This document shows, in pieces, positions 21,021 to 31,782 of a stretch of 64,000 nt of DNA. A model generated the notes under the pieces. It searched no databases. It saw only the letters and a program-made list of their open reading frames with translations, and had not been told where the DNA came from. The stretch comes from Lithodes maja. Taxonomy: Eukaryota > Arthropoda > Malacostraca > Decapoda > Lithodidae. A program made the position numbers and the translations under genes. Every line of letters begins with the position of its first letter. The stretch's first letter is position 1. The stretch spans positions 1-64,000 of the forward strand of contig JBAKBP010012368.1 in the NCBI GenBank assembly GCA_037953745.1, given 5' to 3'.

Positions 21021-21351
21021 GGGGAGATGGGTCGCTTTTCTGAATACCCTTCTCCATCATGCTTAGCCCCATTATGTTGGCGATGTTTAGACCTTTCGCC
21101 ACTTTTCTCTGTCAATATTAAGACTTCGTGTAATTTCGGTGTCGATTTTTTTTGCTGGCGAGCGATAGTGATCCTGTCATTTAGGAGGACGGGCGGGACA
21201 TTTTTCTACCTAAAAATGTACACATTTATCTTGAAAGGGGATCTGTGGTTGTTTTTTTTAAAGTTTGATGGAGGTACTGTATAGGCCTATGGAGGAACTA
21301 GTAAAATAAAATATAAATAAAAAAATCGACTAAAAAGTAAACCATCCCCCC
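21021..21351 (+). mobile_element. TTAA element, GGGG-type termini, 331 bp
   Basis: Flanked by TTAA at 21,017-21,020 and 21,352-21,355. Ends are GGGGAGATGG and CCATCCCCCC. A related copy in the opposite orientation is at 27,734-28,093, and a partial one lies near 27,130-27,250. Non-coding. Confidence 0.7.
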
Positions 21352-21721
21352 TTAATAGCAAGATGTTGGGGGAACTATTGAGTTTAACTGTCCTCCTTCC
21401 TCCTCCTCCATAGCAATAACATAACTAATTAAAAACTATATCAGGCATCTTACAATTTCAAAAATACAACTAGGAAAATCAGGTATTAGATGCTTATGTT
21501 CTGGGTATGATGTCCCGAGTTCGAATCCCGAGAGGACCATATATTTAATTGGTTTATTCAAGTGCATTGGGGTTTGTAATTGATGATTAATGTTAAGAAC
21601 GGGGTGTTACTTAATTGTTCAAGCCTATTTCATTACGGTACTAAAATATACCCTAAAGGTTAATTCTGTTTTATTTTTCATCTTTAATTATTGTCAATGT
21701 TTATAAGGCGAAGGGAGAAAA

Positions 21722-21926
21722 ACACAAGCTATATACGCATATAGCCCAAAACACAAGCTATATACGCATATAGCCCAAAACACAAGCTATATACGCATAT
21801 AGCCCAAAACACAAGCTATATACGCATATAGCCCAAAACACAAGCTATATACGCATATAGCCCAAAACACAAGCTATATACGCATATAGCCCAAAACACA
21901 AGCTATATACGCATATAGCCTAAAAG
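21722..21926. repeat. 29-bp minisatellite, seven copies, with palindromic core
   Basis: Seven almost perfect 29-bp units cacaagctatatacgcatat + agcccaaaa lie head to tail; the last has one change. Each unit contains GCTATATACGCATATAGC, an inverted repeat with 7-bp arms and a 4-base loop. There are no variable spacers, so it is not a CRISPR array. Confidence 0.95.
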
Positions 21927-22225
21927 TATAGAGAATCAAACATTGCAGCTCCATATTTTCTTTTGTCTCTCATCCATTACATATACGGTATCTATAGATA
22001 TATACCAATGTTATACCAAGTCAGGTTGTGCTGGGCACGGTCTTACTATGATATAAGATATAATTAAGCTACATTGGGATCTGATATAACTGTCTAGTCT
22101 TTTGCAGTGTAGTTATGTTGCACTTACAGTACAATGCCAACCTTTCGGAATGTATAGGATACTGATGAAATGAACAGTAGCGTGAGATAATAGTTGTGTT
22201 CATTTATTGTGAATCTATATTTGGA

Positions 22226-23320
22226 AAATTTGCACTTTCAAGCAATATGGATTTAGAGTTCGCGAATAAGATTTTCCAATGGTTTATGGTGAGATTCGTA
22301 TGATTTTGACAATTATTTTGTTAGGAATTAATTCATTATTACAATCTTAAAATATGTACCCTAATAATATCCTACACAAGTTTTGACAATATTTGGCTTG
22401 GATTATCCACGTTTTCAAAGTAATAAAGCCTTACGCAAACATACCTAAACATGACTAACCTAACCTACCTAACCTAAACAACCTACAGTACAGTAAACAA
22501 ACCTTGTCTCCTAATTATGGGCTGCCGCCACCTGTCCCCCATTGAATAACTTTAGTCATAACTTGGCTCGCCCGAATTTAACAATTTCGTTGTTTTATTA
22601 CTTTGAAAAAAGAAAAACAAATCCAGTCACTTTATCCCAAACCATATGTTACTGCTATTTGTATTATGTAGCCTAACCCTATATTTTCCCAGATAGCCTA
22701 TTCAATGGTTTTCATAGTAGAGCAGCAGAGAGCGCTTTGTTCAAACGAACAAGGTACCAATATCTGAGTATTGGTTCACTTAGAAAGTACTCAGACATAT
22801 GCAGATATGGGCGTCTGCCGGGGCCCCCCTGTTGCAAGTGGCCCCTAGGGGCCCAAAAAATCCTCTAAATCAAACATAGGAGTAACCATATAAAACTTAC
22901 TTTAGAAGTACTAGGAAATCCCATGGAGTATATAATGGTCCCTGCCAGACAAAATGTCTACTGCAAAATAGCCGCCAGACGCACAGTAAAGGGCCCCCTA
23001 ATTTGATCTGGTTCAAACATTGGAGGTACCACTTGAAACAAATTTGAGTGGAAAAAGTACATCCCAATGAATATAGAGTGGCTCCTGCCAGACAAATTGT
23101 CTGCTGCATAAGGCCTACCAGACACCCCCCAAATGTTGGCCCCAGGGCAGAATTAGGCTAGATCAAACTTTGAAAATACCATATAAAACTAAGTTTAAAT
23201 GAACAAGGACATCCAACACAGTACGAAATCGCCCCTGCCAGACATATTGTCTGCTGCATAAGGCCTGCCAGATCCCCCAAAAAGGCCCCAAATTTTTGGC
23301 TGGATCAAATATTGAAGGTC
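22226..23320. repeat. Left arm of a long inverted repeat with CAGACA palindromes
   Basis: This stretch is matched in reverse complement by 29,165-29,915, for example the shared block around ttgttcaaacgaacaaggta. Three internal sub-repeats start at about 22,941, 23,084 and 23,234, each with a palindromic CAGACAAATTGTCTG-type core followed by ctgca. The part at 22,400-22,730 has extra sequence absent from the other arm, including CCTAA-type repeats. No coding sequence is present. Confidence 0.7.
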
Positions 23321-23589
23321 GTACCGGTAATAGAAATTAGAATTTAAAAACTTACAAAACGAACTGAAACATATGCTGCGTAAATATGTACTAATATAAC
23401 TAATTAAAATTCAAAACTTAGGTAAAGACAACAAACTAATTATAATATCTGGGGGGAAAATGTCTATATATTTATTGGGAAATATAATCATGAAATAAAA
23501 AAAACTTACAATATCCACATGGCATTACCAATTTACCACACTAGATGAGAGTATGGTGTTGGACTAACTGCTCTAGGTTATTTAGGATA
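23321..23589. other. AT-rich spacer
   Basis: AT-rich sequence following the left inverted-repeat arm. No feature was recognised. Confidence 0.35.
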
Positions 23590-24132
23590 GATAAGATGTA
23601 GGATTTTTCACCAGGCTGGGCAGTGAAATGGGAGGAGAGCCAATGGCGGTGTTAAACATTGAAATCTCTTAAGGTGGAGATTCCTGCGAAAGGAGAGATG
23701 GATAGAATGTGTTCCAGAAGTTAGATAGTCAAACAAAATTGGATCGTCAGTTGAACTTGGGGGAGAGATAAACATCACAGAAATAATTAGTTTGAGTGTG
23801 CAAGAAAGCTTTAGCCAGAGTTGAGATTTCATAAGAATCATAGTTGGGAACACTAGAAAAAGCAAGATCGTTGCACACATATAGGCAACATCCACCTTTG
23901 GCTTGAAACCTAGGATAGACATAGTAGGAAATAGAGGATACAGAGAAGGGTTTCCTATCAGTAGTCCCAGACAACTGGATTTTAGTGAGAAAAGATCAGG
24001 ATTGTCAGAGGAGAGGTGGTGTTCAACAGATCTGAAGTTATAGGAAAGGCTATGAATGTTGCAGAAATTGATAGTATGAGTGGAAGATATCAGTTCATAG
24101 CATTTTGAAGGGTTGGCAACCGGGCCAAACAA
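23590..24132 (-). pseudogene. Family A-like LINE endonuclease fragment
   Basis: The minus strand carries an APE endonuclease N-terminal half spread over two frames: NFCNIHSLSYNFRSVEHHLS and NPDLFSL, then SGTTDRKPFSVSS and YPRFQAKGGCCLYVCNDLAF, then WLKLSCTLKLIISVMFISPP. This is the part missing from the family A copies in this window, and it fits upstream of their EN/RT sequence, so assignment to family A or a close relative is inferred. Multiple frameshifts make it non-functional. Confidence 0.7.
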
Positions 24133-24429
24133 CTAGGGGTACTTCTGGTCCCCCCTCCCAACCCCCACCCCCCTGATGACTCTGTTGAGCTGTAATTTTC
24201 TTTTCTTTTTTAAGGAATTTTAAAAAGATGGTGTAGTATATAAGGGGCTTGTAGTGGAGTGCATTGAAAGAGAGAGAAGGTGTTTAGGAGGGCAATATGT
24301 GGTTGCCCTCTATTTTAGTGAGGCACGGAAAGGATCAGTAATGGAGGACAGATGGTGAAACAGGAGTTCCAGTTATCCTTAGCTGCTACCTGTAGCACTC
24401 CCTGGGAGTACCGCCCTGTTTAGCTGGTG
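24133..24429. other. Nothing recognised
   Basis: Non-coding sequence with a C-rich tract (24,151-24,173) and a T-rich tract. No repeat partner was noticed. Confidence 0.35.
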
Positions 24430-25120
24430 CCTATAGCCTCCTCCTATGAATCTGGCCTCATTGACATCCTTCACACTCTTCATGCCATACAAAGAACAGA
24501 GGAATTCTTCTGCTTTGCTTTGGTGTGTTTCATCTTCAGATGTCAATCGCTGAAGAGCTGGATGAGTGTTCCTCTTGTGTCTTTCTTGAGAATTTCTAGT
24601 GGCTTGACTTTACCCTTTCTGTAGAATGCTGCAGTGAAATCACAACCAGTAAATGCATAAAGAACTGGCATGACAGATGCTAGGCCCTTCTGCTTTGACC
24701 CCAGAGCCATGCTGCTTATATCAATATATCTACGGATATTTCCTGACCCACATTCCATAAGGATGCAATTGTATGATGTTGGCCTGGAGACTTCTTATGT
24801 GCCTTCCTAGCATTCCGAGGAGAATCACCCAGACATCAGTATTGGATGATCTGACCACAACATTTCCAGTAACATTGGATGCATGGAATGCAAGGAGAGT
24901 GTCAGCTTCCTCATGACTACCCTGAATATTGGCTGGATGTCATCTTGAAATCTACCCCATTGAATGTGAGATGGACACAGTCGCCTTCATGGGATACAAT
25001 AAGTGTCTTCTTGCCTAGGATTTGCCCATACTCATATTCCTGACATTATTTGAGAAGATAAATTGCCAACTGATCCTTGAATAAACCATTTTGTAACAGT
25101 TTCTGACGGTTTTGTCTGGG
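24430..25120 (-). pseudogene. FEN/PIN-like (XPG-I/asteroid-type) nuclease-like pseudogene
   Basis: Reading the minus strand gives, in order, QLPRQNRQKLLQNGLFKDQL, GKKTLIVSHEGDCVHLTFNG, then after a frameshift SHEEADTLLAFHASNVTGNV and VVRSSNTDVWVILLGMLGRH, then after another frameshift RRYIDISSMALG and LYAFTGCDFTAAFYRKGKVK. The acidic EEAD and NTDV motifs and the GCD...GK hairpin-type motif match the arrangement of PIN/FEN-fold nucleases with an H3TH-like element. Such proteins are often multicopy in invertebrate genomes. At least two frameshifts and a stop are present. Whether the parent is a host gene or a transposon gene is unknown. Confidence 0.6.
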
Positions 25121-25223
25121 TAATTGCACTGGACCAGTGATGCTCCATGTAGATTTCTCTAACTTGCTTTTAGGGAAATCTGACGATATATGTAAACAAA
25201 TACATTAATCTCATTCCCTAGAC

Positions 25224-26340
25224 TGGCACAGATGTATTGAGAGTTCCAGAGCTCAGCAGTTGAATAGAAGAAAGTCTGAGAATAGCGTTTCACTCTTGGG
25301 TTGGAGAGTTGCACAGAGTAGGGGTGGGATTGTGTTGCAAGGCGGCCTACGTAGAGGAGGTGGTATACATTGGGAAAGCTCCGAGGAACACTGATTATTG
25401 TAGTAGCGATAGAATAGTGAGAGAGATGCAACATTGCGGCGAAGAGAGAGAGAGAGATTGCAGAGAATTGGTGAGTGGACGGGAGTTAATGATACGAAAG
25501 GTTTTCCTTTCTACTTTATCTAGGAGTGCGGTGTGAGAGGATTCTCCCCACACATGTGAACAATACTCAATACAAGGACGCACTGTGCCCCTGTACAGAG
25601 CAAGTAGCTGCGCAGGGGTAAAGAAACCCTTGAGGCGGTTGAGCACACCCAGCTTCTGGGAGGCTGCCTTAGCGAGACTGGTAATATGGTCTTTCCAAGT
25701 GAGAGCAGAAGAAAAAGAGACACCGAGAACATTGAGGGAAGATGAAGGGTTGATTTTTGTATTGTTGAAGAATAAGGGATAGTCCTCTGGAGGTTCCTGA
25801 TGGGTAGTAAGATGGATAAATTGAGTTTTGGAAGCATTAATTGTAACAAGGTTTTCTCTACCCCAATTGGAAATAGTAGCTAGATCAGAAGATAAGCATT
25901 TTATGGCTTCATTACATTTACTTTTGAGGGACTGCTGGCTGGGGCGTTCTGGAAAACTAATTGAGTGGTGTAAAGTAGAGTCGTCTGCATATGAATGGAT
26001 GGGACTAGATGTACAGTTGAGAAGATCATTTATGAAAATTAGAAAGAGAATAGGAGATAGGACAGAACCCTGAGGAACACCGGAGTTGATAGGATGAGGA
26101 ATTGAGCAATGGCCGTCCATAACCGCAGCTATGGAACGGCCGGAAAGGAAATTAGAGACAATGGCACAGATGGAGGGACAGAAACCGAAGGAGGGCAGTT
26201 TGGAAATTAAAGATTTGTGCCAGACTCTATCGAAGGCCTTCGATATGGCGAGTGCACCAGAAAAAGTCTCACCGAAGTCCCGAAAGTTGGATAACCAAGA
26301 GTTAGTAAGATATGAAAGAAGATCACCAGTAGAGCAACCC
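25224..26340 (-). mobile_element. Family A LINE, RT and C-terminal part (3'-truncated)
   Basis: The minus strand encodes the RT core from ISKAFDRVWHKSLISKLP and INSGVPQGSVLSPILFLIFI to SYADDST and the C-terminal FTPAQLLALYRGTVRPCIEY. The main open block is 25,395-26,120, with upstream RT in 26,121-26,340. The 3' UTR and poly(A) are lost at about 25,224. The 5' continuation lies at 29,023-29,133 after two stacked insertions. Frameshifts and a stop follow NSLQSLSL. Confidence 0.8.
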
Positions 26341-26344
26341 TTAA

Positions 26345-26792
26345 CCCGGCAAGTGCTAGCCTAGGATATTGAACACCATTGCCTCTTGCTAGAGGTTGAC
26401 CATTTTGGCGACCCTTACCGATTTCGATGAAAACCACCTCAGCGTGTAGGGAATGCAAGCGCGCATCCAGCCATATATATATGTGTGTACCAAAACAAAT
26501 GCTTTGGGGGGGTGGGGGGGTCATCCGTAGTTGACAAATATAGTGCAAATGGCATCGCGCGGCGAGAAAAACATCGAGCGGCAAGATTTACCCGCGCGGA
26601 TATTCTGCCGTCTCGGGGTAGAACCAAGGGGAGGTGAGGGTGAGAGTTGCCAACCACCACTACTCGCACACCACCTTGTTGCCGCCTGACTCATGACCCG
26701 CGGTTTTCGTATGTGTTTAAAAACCCGGCTCATATGAGGACGGTCGCCGCCCACCAGTGCAGACTCATATGAGGATGGTCGCAGCCGATGGG
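26345..26792. mobile_element. TTAA-flanked element in family A LINE, 448 bp
   Basis: Flanked by TTAA at 26,341-26,344 and 26,793-26,796. It starts CCCGGCAAGTGCTAGCC and its complement end starts CCCATCGGCTGCGACC, weak inverted repeats. It occupies the same CCCTTAAGG site in the RT sequence as the unrelated-looking element at 1903. No coding sequence is credible; the overlapping short frames are shadows. Confidence 0.65.
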
Positions 26793-27252
26793 TTAATGCT
26801 CCTTTCCCACTGATGCGATTTCATACGATTTTCGTCGCCGAGGACGTAGTTTTGTCAATTCGCAACGAATTTGTGTGACGTCAACGATTTTGACCGTTAA
26901 AAACCGTTGACAAGTTTACACTCGGCGACGATGTCGCCGCTGGATACGACATAATCGGCAACATTATGCGACGTCATCGGTAAATTGAGCGATGGTTCGC
27001 CAATGACCTCGGCGAGAACTGTTACATTTGAATAAAATATTGCGAAATAATGCGAAGGATGAATGAATCCTCGGCGTATGTTCTGCGACGTCTTCGGCGA
27101 ATTAAGCGATACCCAACCCATCTCGTCGAAAATGTACAAATTTATCTTAAAGGGGGGTCTAGAGTTTTTTGTTTTAAGTTTGATGGAGGTCTAGTGAGGA
27201 AACTAAGAAATAAAGACATGAATGACCAAACAAACGGTCCGTTTCCCCTTAA

Positions 27253-27729
27253 CCCTTCCCACCCGGGGGCCCCCTCCTAAGGACAGTGTCAGGTACCCAG
27301 GCGATTTGGCCGAAAAACGTCTAGGCCTAGGCTACCGTATCTTTGTTATTTTAACTGCTAGAAATTTCCCACGCATCTCTAAACGTAGTGCGGTTTACAA
27401 TCTGTAGACTGGCGTTGAATAGAGCTCTGTAAGTCAACTGGTTCAGTTGTGATGGCGATTTCCGTGGAGCGAATTTTTCCGCGATGTTGACAATATCGGA
27501 GCTTTTCAGACACTAATTTCGTCATACCATACAACAACAACATTGATCCGACGTCTCCTTCTTGTTTTCGGAGGTGCGGTGACGCAATGACCGTTGTTTA
27601 CATGCGTCGGACGCACGGCGTTCAGACCAAGCTGAATAGGCTTTCAAGCTTACTGCCTGTTATAAGGACACCCGGGGTCCTGCCCATCTGCCGCGGTGTC
27701 CTTATAAAAGGACAGCCGGGCTGGAAGGG
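27253..27729. mobile_element. TTAA element with CCCTTCC termini, 477 bp
   Basis: Flanked by TTAA at 27,249-27,252 and 27,730-27,733. Ends are CCCTTCCCACCCGGG and, complemented, CCCTTCCAGCCCGG, good short inverted repeats starting CCC as in piggyBac-type elements. Non-coding. Confidence 0.7.
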
Positions 27730-27733
27730 TTAA

Positions 27734-28093
27734 GGGGGGATGAGCGTAATATTTGCTCATTTATATATTTGTTTATGATTTATTTAGTTTCATCCCTAGA
27801 CCTCCATCAAGCATATAACGCACCCCCCAACACCCTCCTTCAAGATCAATTTGTAAATTTTTCGATAGAATAATATCCTGGCCGAAGGCCGGTTCCTCAA
27901 AAAGTACAGGCTCGCTATCGCTAGCCAGGAAAAACTCGACGCCTAAATGACACGAAAAGTCTTAATATTGACAACGAAATGGGGTGAAATGTCTTAAAAT
28001 CGCCAAACTAATGGGCCGAACGTCATAAAATATGAAAACTAATGGGGTTAACCATGAGGAAACAAGGGGACCAGAAAAACAACCCATCTCCCC
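27734..28093 (-). mobile_element. TTAA element, GGGG-type termini, 360 bp
   Basis: Flanked by TTAA at 27,730-27,733 (shared with the neighbouring element) and 28,094-28,097. It is the reverse-orientation relative of the element at 21,021-21,351, sharing the cctccatcaa and aagtcttaatattgacag-type blocks. Non-coding. Confidence 0.65.
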
Positions 28094-28209
28094 TTAATTC
28101 GGAAATTGGCAATGTCCTTGCCGTATGTTTACGTTACGGCTTAATTGAGCCCACCTCGCTTTTTTTGTTTTCTCTTTCTCTTCCTCTCTCTCCTCGCTTT
28201 TTTTTTTTT

Positions 28210-28550
28210 TTCTCTTTCTCTTCCTCTCTCTTTGCCTTGTATCCGTTCGGCCCCATTCAGCCTACTGTTTTAAGACGTTTACCCCCATCCAGGTTTCAAT
28301 ATTATCCTGGTGAGCGGTAGCGAGCCAACATATATATATTTTTGTTTTGAGAGCAAGCTTAATTTGTAAAAAAAATTATAGAAAAATTTCTCCGGCAAAG
28401 CCGGAGTTCTCCATACACAATGCTGGCTCGCTATCGCTCGCCAGGAAGATATCGACACTTGGATGGGGATAAACGTCTTAAAACAGTTGGCTGAATGGGG
28501 CCGAATGGATACAAGCCAGAGAAAGACAGAGAAGGAGAGAAAGAGAAAAA
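28210..28550. repeat. Foldback (inverted) repeat
   Basis: The left arm at about 28,210-28,330 (tatccgttcggccccattca… gtgagcggtagcgagcc) is complementary to the right arm at about 28,424-28,550. The intervening loop is near 28,335-28,420. It lies inside the 2.2-kb TIR transposon. Confidence 0.65.
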
Positions 28551-29022
28551 AAAACAGGTGAACCCCCGAGAGGTGCATAGAAAAAAGGGTTGACAGGTTC
28601 ACTATAGGCCTAATCATTTTTTTTTACCCACCTCGCCGAAGGTGCTATTTGGCCTCGGCGAGGTGTTTTCCGAGCATTCATCTACGTCGCAGAGCCCTTT
28701 GCACGCCTCTGCGAAGTATACCGTACTCTCGGCGACGCTTTTTTTTTCGTGCGACACCCTCGCCGATCTCGCCGAGGATCTCCGAGGGCCTCGCCGATCC
28801 CTCGGCAATGTTCGACGATGCTTGCGAGTCGTCGCAAGTCCTCGTCCCAAATTTTGAACAATCCGAACATTTGAGATGACCCGCAAGGGCCCTTGCGAGG
28901 CCTTGCGAGTCAAACGATTATCATGCGAGGGTTCAAGATTTTGTTGCGACATGTCACGAATGTGCCCATTTCTTGGTGTCTGCGATGAAAATCGTATGAA
29001 ATCGCATCAGTGGGAAAGGGGC

Positions 29023-29133
29023 ATAAGGAAGCCATACTGGCGATCTGAGAGCAGATTATGAGAAGAGAAATGCTTAAGAAATTTGGAAGCACGAATAGTT
29101 TCAAAAACTTTAGAGATACAAGAGATGAGAGCA
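29023..29133 (-). mobile_element. Family A LINE, upstream RT fragment separated by insertions
   Basis: This matches the RT region directly upstream of the break in the intact copy (FLKHFSSHNLLSDRQYGF-type codons on the minus strand). It is the continuation of 25,224-26,340. Its own 5' end is lost in an AT dinucleotide run at 29,136-29,151. Confidence 0.75.
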
Positions 29134-29164
29134 TAATTATATATATATATATGACAAACATTTA

Positions 29165-29915
29165 GGCAGTGTCTGGCAGGCCTTATGCAGCAGACAATAT
29201 GTCTGGCAGGGGCGATTTCGTACTGTGTTGGATGTCCTTGTTCATTTAAACTTAGTTTTATATGGTATTTTCAAAGTTTGATCTAGCCTAATTCTGCCCT
29301 GGGGCCAACATTTGGGGGGTGTCTGGTAGGCCTTATGCAGCAGACAATTTGTCTGGCAGGAGCCATTCTATATTCATGGGGATGTACTTGTTCCACTCAA
29401 ATTTGTTTCAAGTGGTACGGTACCTCCAATGTTTGAACCAGATCAAATTCGGGGGCCCTTTACTGGGCGTCTGGCGGCCATTTTGCAGCAGACATTTTGT
29501 CTGGCAGGGACCATTATATACTCCATGGAATGTCCTAATACTTCTAAAGTAAGTTTTATATGGTACCTCCTATGTTTGATCTAGATGAATTTTGGGGCCC
29601 CTTCTGGGGCCCCTAGGGGCCACTTGCAGCAGGGGGGCCCCGGCAGACGTCCATATCTGCATATGTCTGGGTACTTTCTAAATTATCCAGTACTCAGATA
29701 TTGGTACCTTGTTCGTTTGAACAAAACGCTCTGGGCTGCCGGTCTATAGCCTTCTCCACTATCAGGGTATGCTTTTTAAAGATTGTAGCTATCTCAAAAC
29801 TAATCAATTCCTAACAATACAATCGTAAAATTCAAACTAATCGAACCAAATCCATTGGAAAAATCTATTTGTAAACTATATTGTAAGTCTATATTGGTTG
29901 AAAGTGTAATTATGC
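29165..29915. repeat. Right arm of the long inverted repeat
   Basis: Reverse complement of 22,226-23,320, with the same sub-repeats and CAGACA...TGTCTG palindromes. It is somewhat shorter because the left arm has gained about 0.35 kb. Together the arms bracket 5.8 kb of nested sequence. Confidence 0.7.
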
Positions 29916-30296
29916 CATTCATTATATATTTTAGCACCGCGTTAATCTAAGAAATAACCTGCCCTTTTGTATTGTTGCTCCAAATCTCTTATTGAAAGAA
30001 AATACTTAACCCTAATAGTAATTGACGCAATGAAAGTACTTTCAGAAAAGATTAACGATAAGATACTTATAAACTGTTTTACCGGTACTAGGCTTAGGAA
30101 TTTATTTCCACACTGTACACCATTGATGAATTACGTAAATTGGTTTGGCTAAATATATTATTATGTTCTCTCCACCAACCAACTTTACTCCTAAACTCGA
30201 TTAATGAAATTAACAAACACATGTGGCAGTCCGGGGATTCGAACCTAGGATGCTGAATTTCTGAATATCTGAATTTCAATTTTGAAAAATAATATA
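29916..30296. other. AT-rich sequence with an isolated tRNA B-box-like motif
   Basis: Non-coding. On the minus strand at about 30,236-30,246 there is GGTTCGAATCC, a perfect tRNA B-box consensus, but no cloverleaf could be drawn around it. It may be the relic of a tRNA-derived SINE. Confidence 0.35.
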
Positions 30297-31155
30297 ATGA
30301 TGTTGGTGTATCGCTGAAAAGGGAGGGAAATGAGTGGAAGCTGCCTATACTGCTGTTTGCGGATGATACAGTTCTGCGGAGCGATAATGAATGGGAGTTG
30401 CAGGGTCTGGTAAATGAGTTTGGAACAGAGTGCGAAAAACGGAGTTTGAAGGTAAATGCGGGGAAGAGCAAGGTTATGGTCTTCGAAAGGGGTGAAGTCA
30501 CAGAGTGTGAGGTGAAGTTGAACGGTCAGGCTATAGAGATCGTCAGCTCTTTTAAGTATCTGGGCAGTGTGTTGAGTAAAGATGGGACTGTGGATTAAGA
30601 AGTGCGGGAGAGGGTGCAACAGGGGAAGAAGGAACGTTGAAAGCAGTAACAAGAAATAGGGTGGTCAGTATGGAAGATAAGAAGTCCTTGCATGACAGTG
30701 TAGTAATCCCGACACTAACTTACGGAAGCGAAGCATGGACGTTCGGGAAGAGACTCAGACCAAGAGTGAGAGCGGTGGAAATGAGTTACTTGAGAAGTGT
30801 GTGCGGAATTACATGGAGGGATAGACAGACGAATGAGGAAGTAGGAAGGAGGTGTGGTGTGAAGGTAGATGTGCTGGAAAGTGTGAAAAGGAACAACTTG
30901 AGATGGTTCAGCCATATGGAACGTATGGGAAGCGAGAGAATGACTAAGAGGGTGTATGAGAGCGAGGTGGAAGGACAGAGAGCGAGAGGTGCACCGAAGG
31001 AGAGGTGGAAGGATGGAGTGAGAGTCCTGTATATGGATGAAGGCGGTGCTGGTTCGGAGAAGGGGAGTCGACTGACTGAGGACAGAGGTGCATGGGGGCG
31101 GTTCGTTCGTGGCCACTCCTTCAGGGATCACGGCGTCAGGCAATAGATAGATAGA
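30297..31155 (+). mobile_element. Family B LINE, 5'-truncated copy
   Basis: The copy begins within the RT (LPILLFADDTVL) and runs to the 3' end and ATAG tail at 31,143-31,155. A stop at 30,596-30,598 and a deletion near 30,627 split the reading; 30,637-31,146 stays open (LTYGSEAW, GITWRDRQTNEEV, RMTKRVYESEV). Short flanks aatataa at about 30,289 and 31,154 may be a target duplication. Confidence 0.85.
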
Positions 31156-31782
31156 ATATAACCAAGAGGTAAATGCTGCTCCCACACCATATTAAATCAT
31201 TTTATTTATGTGGTGAATTATCAATACTACAGCATGCAACGTTGGTATGCCATCATGGGTTAAATTAAAATTAATCAAAGTAAAATATTTTCGGGGCACC
31301 ACCAAAACAAAATTAATCCTGGAATAAACAAGTACGGTACGCAAAAGATTAGGCTATTAACCCACATTAACAAATGCCAATACTATTGGGTAACTTACCT
31401 ATCGCCTAAATATTTTATATCTCTCTAGGCTAGACGATGTTTACTGTATATCCCTAGCCTCATCTTTAAACACTAGACACTAGGGCCTGGATTCACTAAC
31501 GGTCGTAGCGTTTGATGTCGTAGAGGAACCTACGATCATTCCTGAGGGAGTGGGAAAGGTGTATTCACGAACGCATCGTCAGGCTCCCTTTCGCTGAGGC
31601 TTCTCTTGACCAATCAGGCGCTTGGCCACTCACTGAGCTTAAGTCATTTTGTAAATAAACAATATCTCACCCACATGACCGAAGCCACCAAGAAGAACCT
31701 AATATAATTGAATTTGTGAGCTTTTCATTGATTAGCATGGCTAATTCGATCCACTATGAAGAGGAATAGAGTATCTTGTCAA
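31156..31782. other. Nothing recognised except a conserved repeat end
   Basis: Mostly AT-rich. At 31,488-31,520 the block gggcctggattcactaacgg resembles, in reverse complement, 43,470-43,495, suggesting the terminus of a dispersed element whose other end I could not place. Confidence 0.35.

Larger units (their letters stand above)
26797..29022. mobile_element. TIR transposon with TAA duplication (Harbinger-like by target only), 2.2 kb
   Basis: Termini TGCTCCTTTCCCACTGATGC (26,797) and the complement of the right end (29,022) match over about 41 bp with two differences. The flanks are TAA (26,794-26,796) and TAA (29,023-29,025), a 3-bp duplication typical of PIF/Harbinger elements. The interior is a patchwork of TTAA elements (27,253-28,093) and a foldback repeat. 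No transposase frame was recognised, so superfamily assignment rests only on the target size. Confidence 0.6.

Noticed and set aside
21505..21545. tRNA from the gttcgaatccc motif
   Set aside because: The T arm does not pair and no D or anticodon arm could be drawn around it.
21722..21926. Possible CRISPR array (29-bp palindromic repeats)
   Set aside because: There are no unique spacers, no cas genes, and the context is eukaryotic. It is a simple minisatellite.
22411..22609. Small MITE with ttttcaaagtaataaa inverted ends
   Set aside because: The 17-bp inverted repeat is AT-rich, no target duplication was found, and no second copy was seen, so chance or a decayed element cannot be separated.
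28649..28952. Overlapping Arg-rich frames as a host exon or transposase
   Set aside because: They overlap on both strands in a CG-rich stretch of the 2.2-kb TIR element, with no DDE or nuclease motifs.
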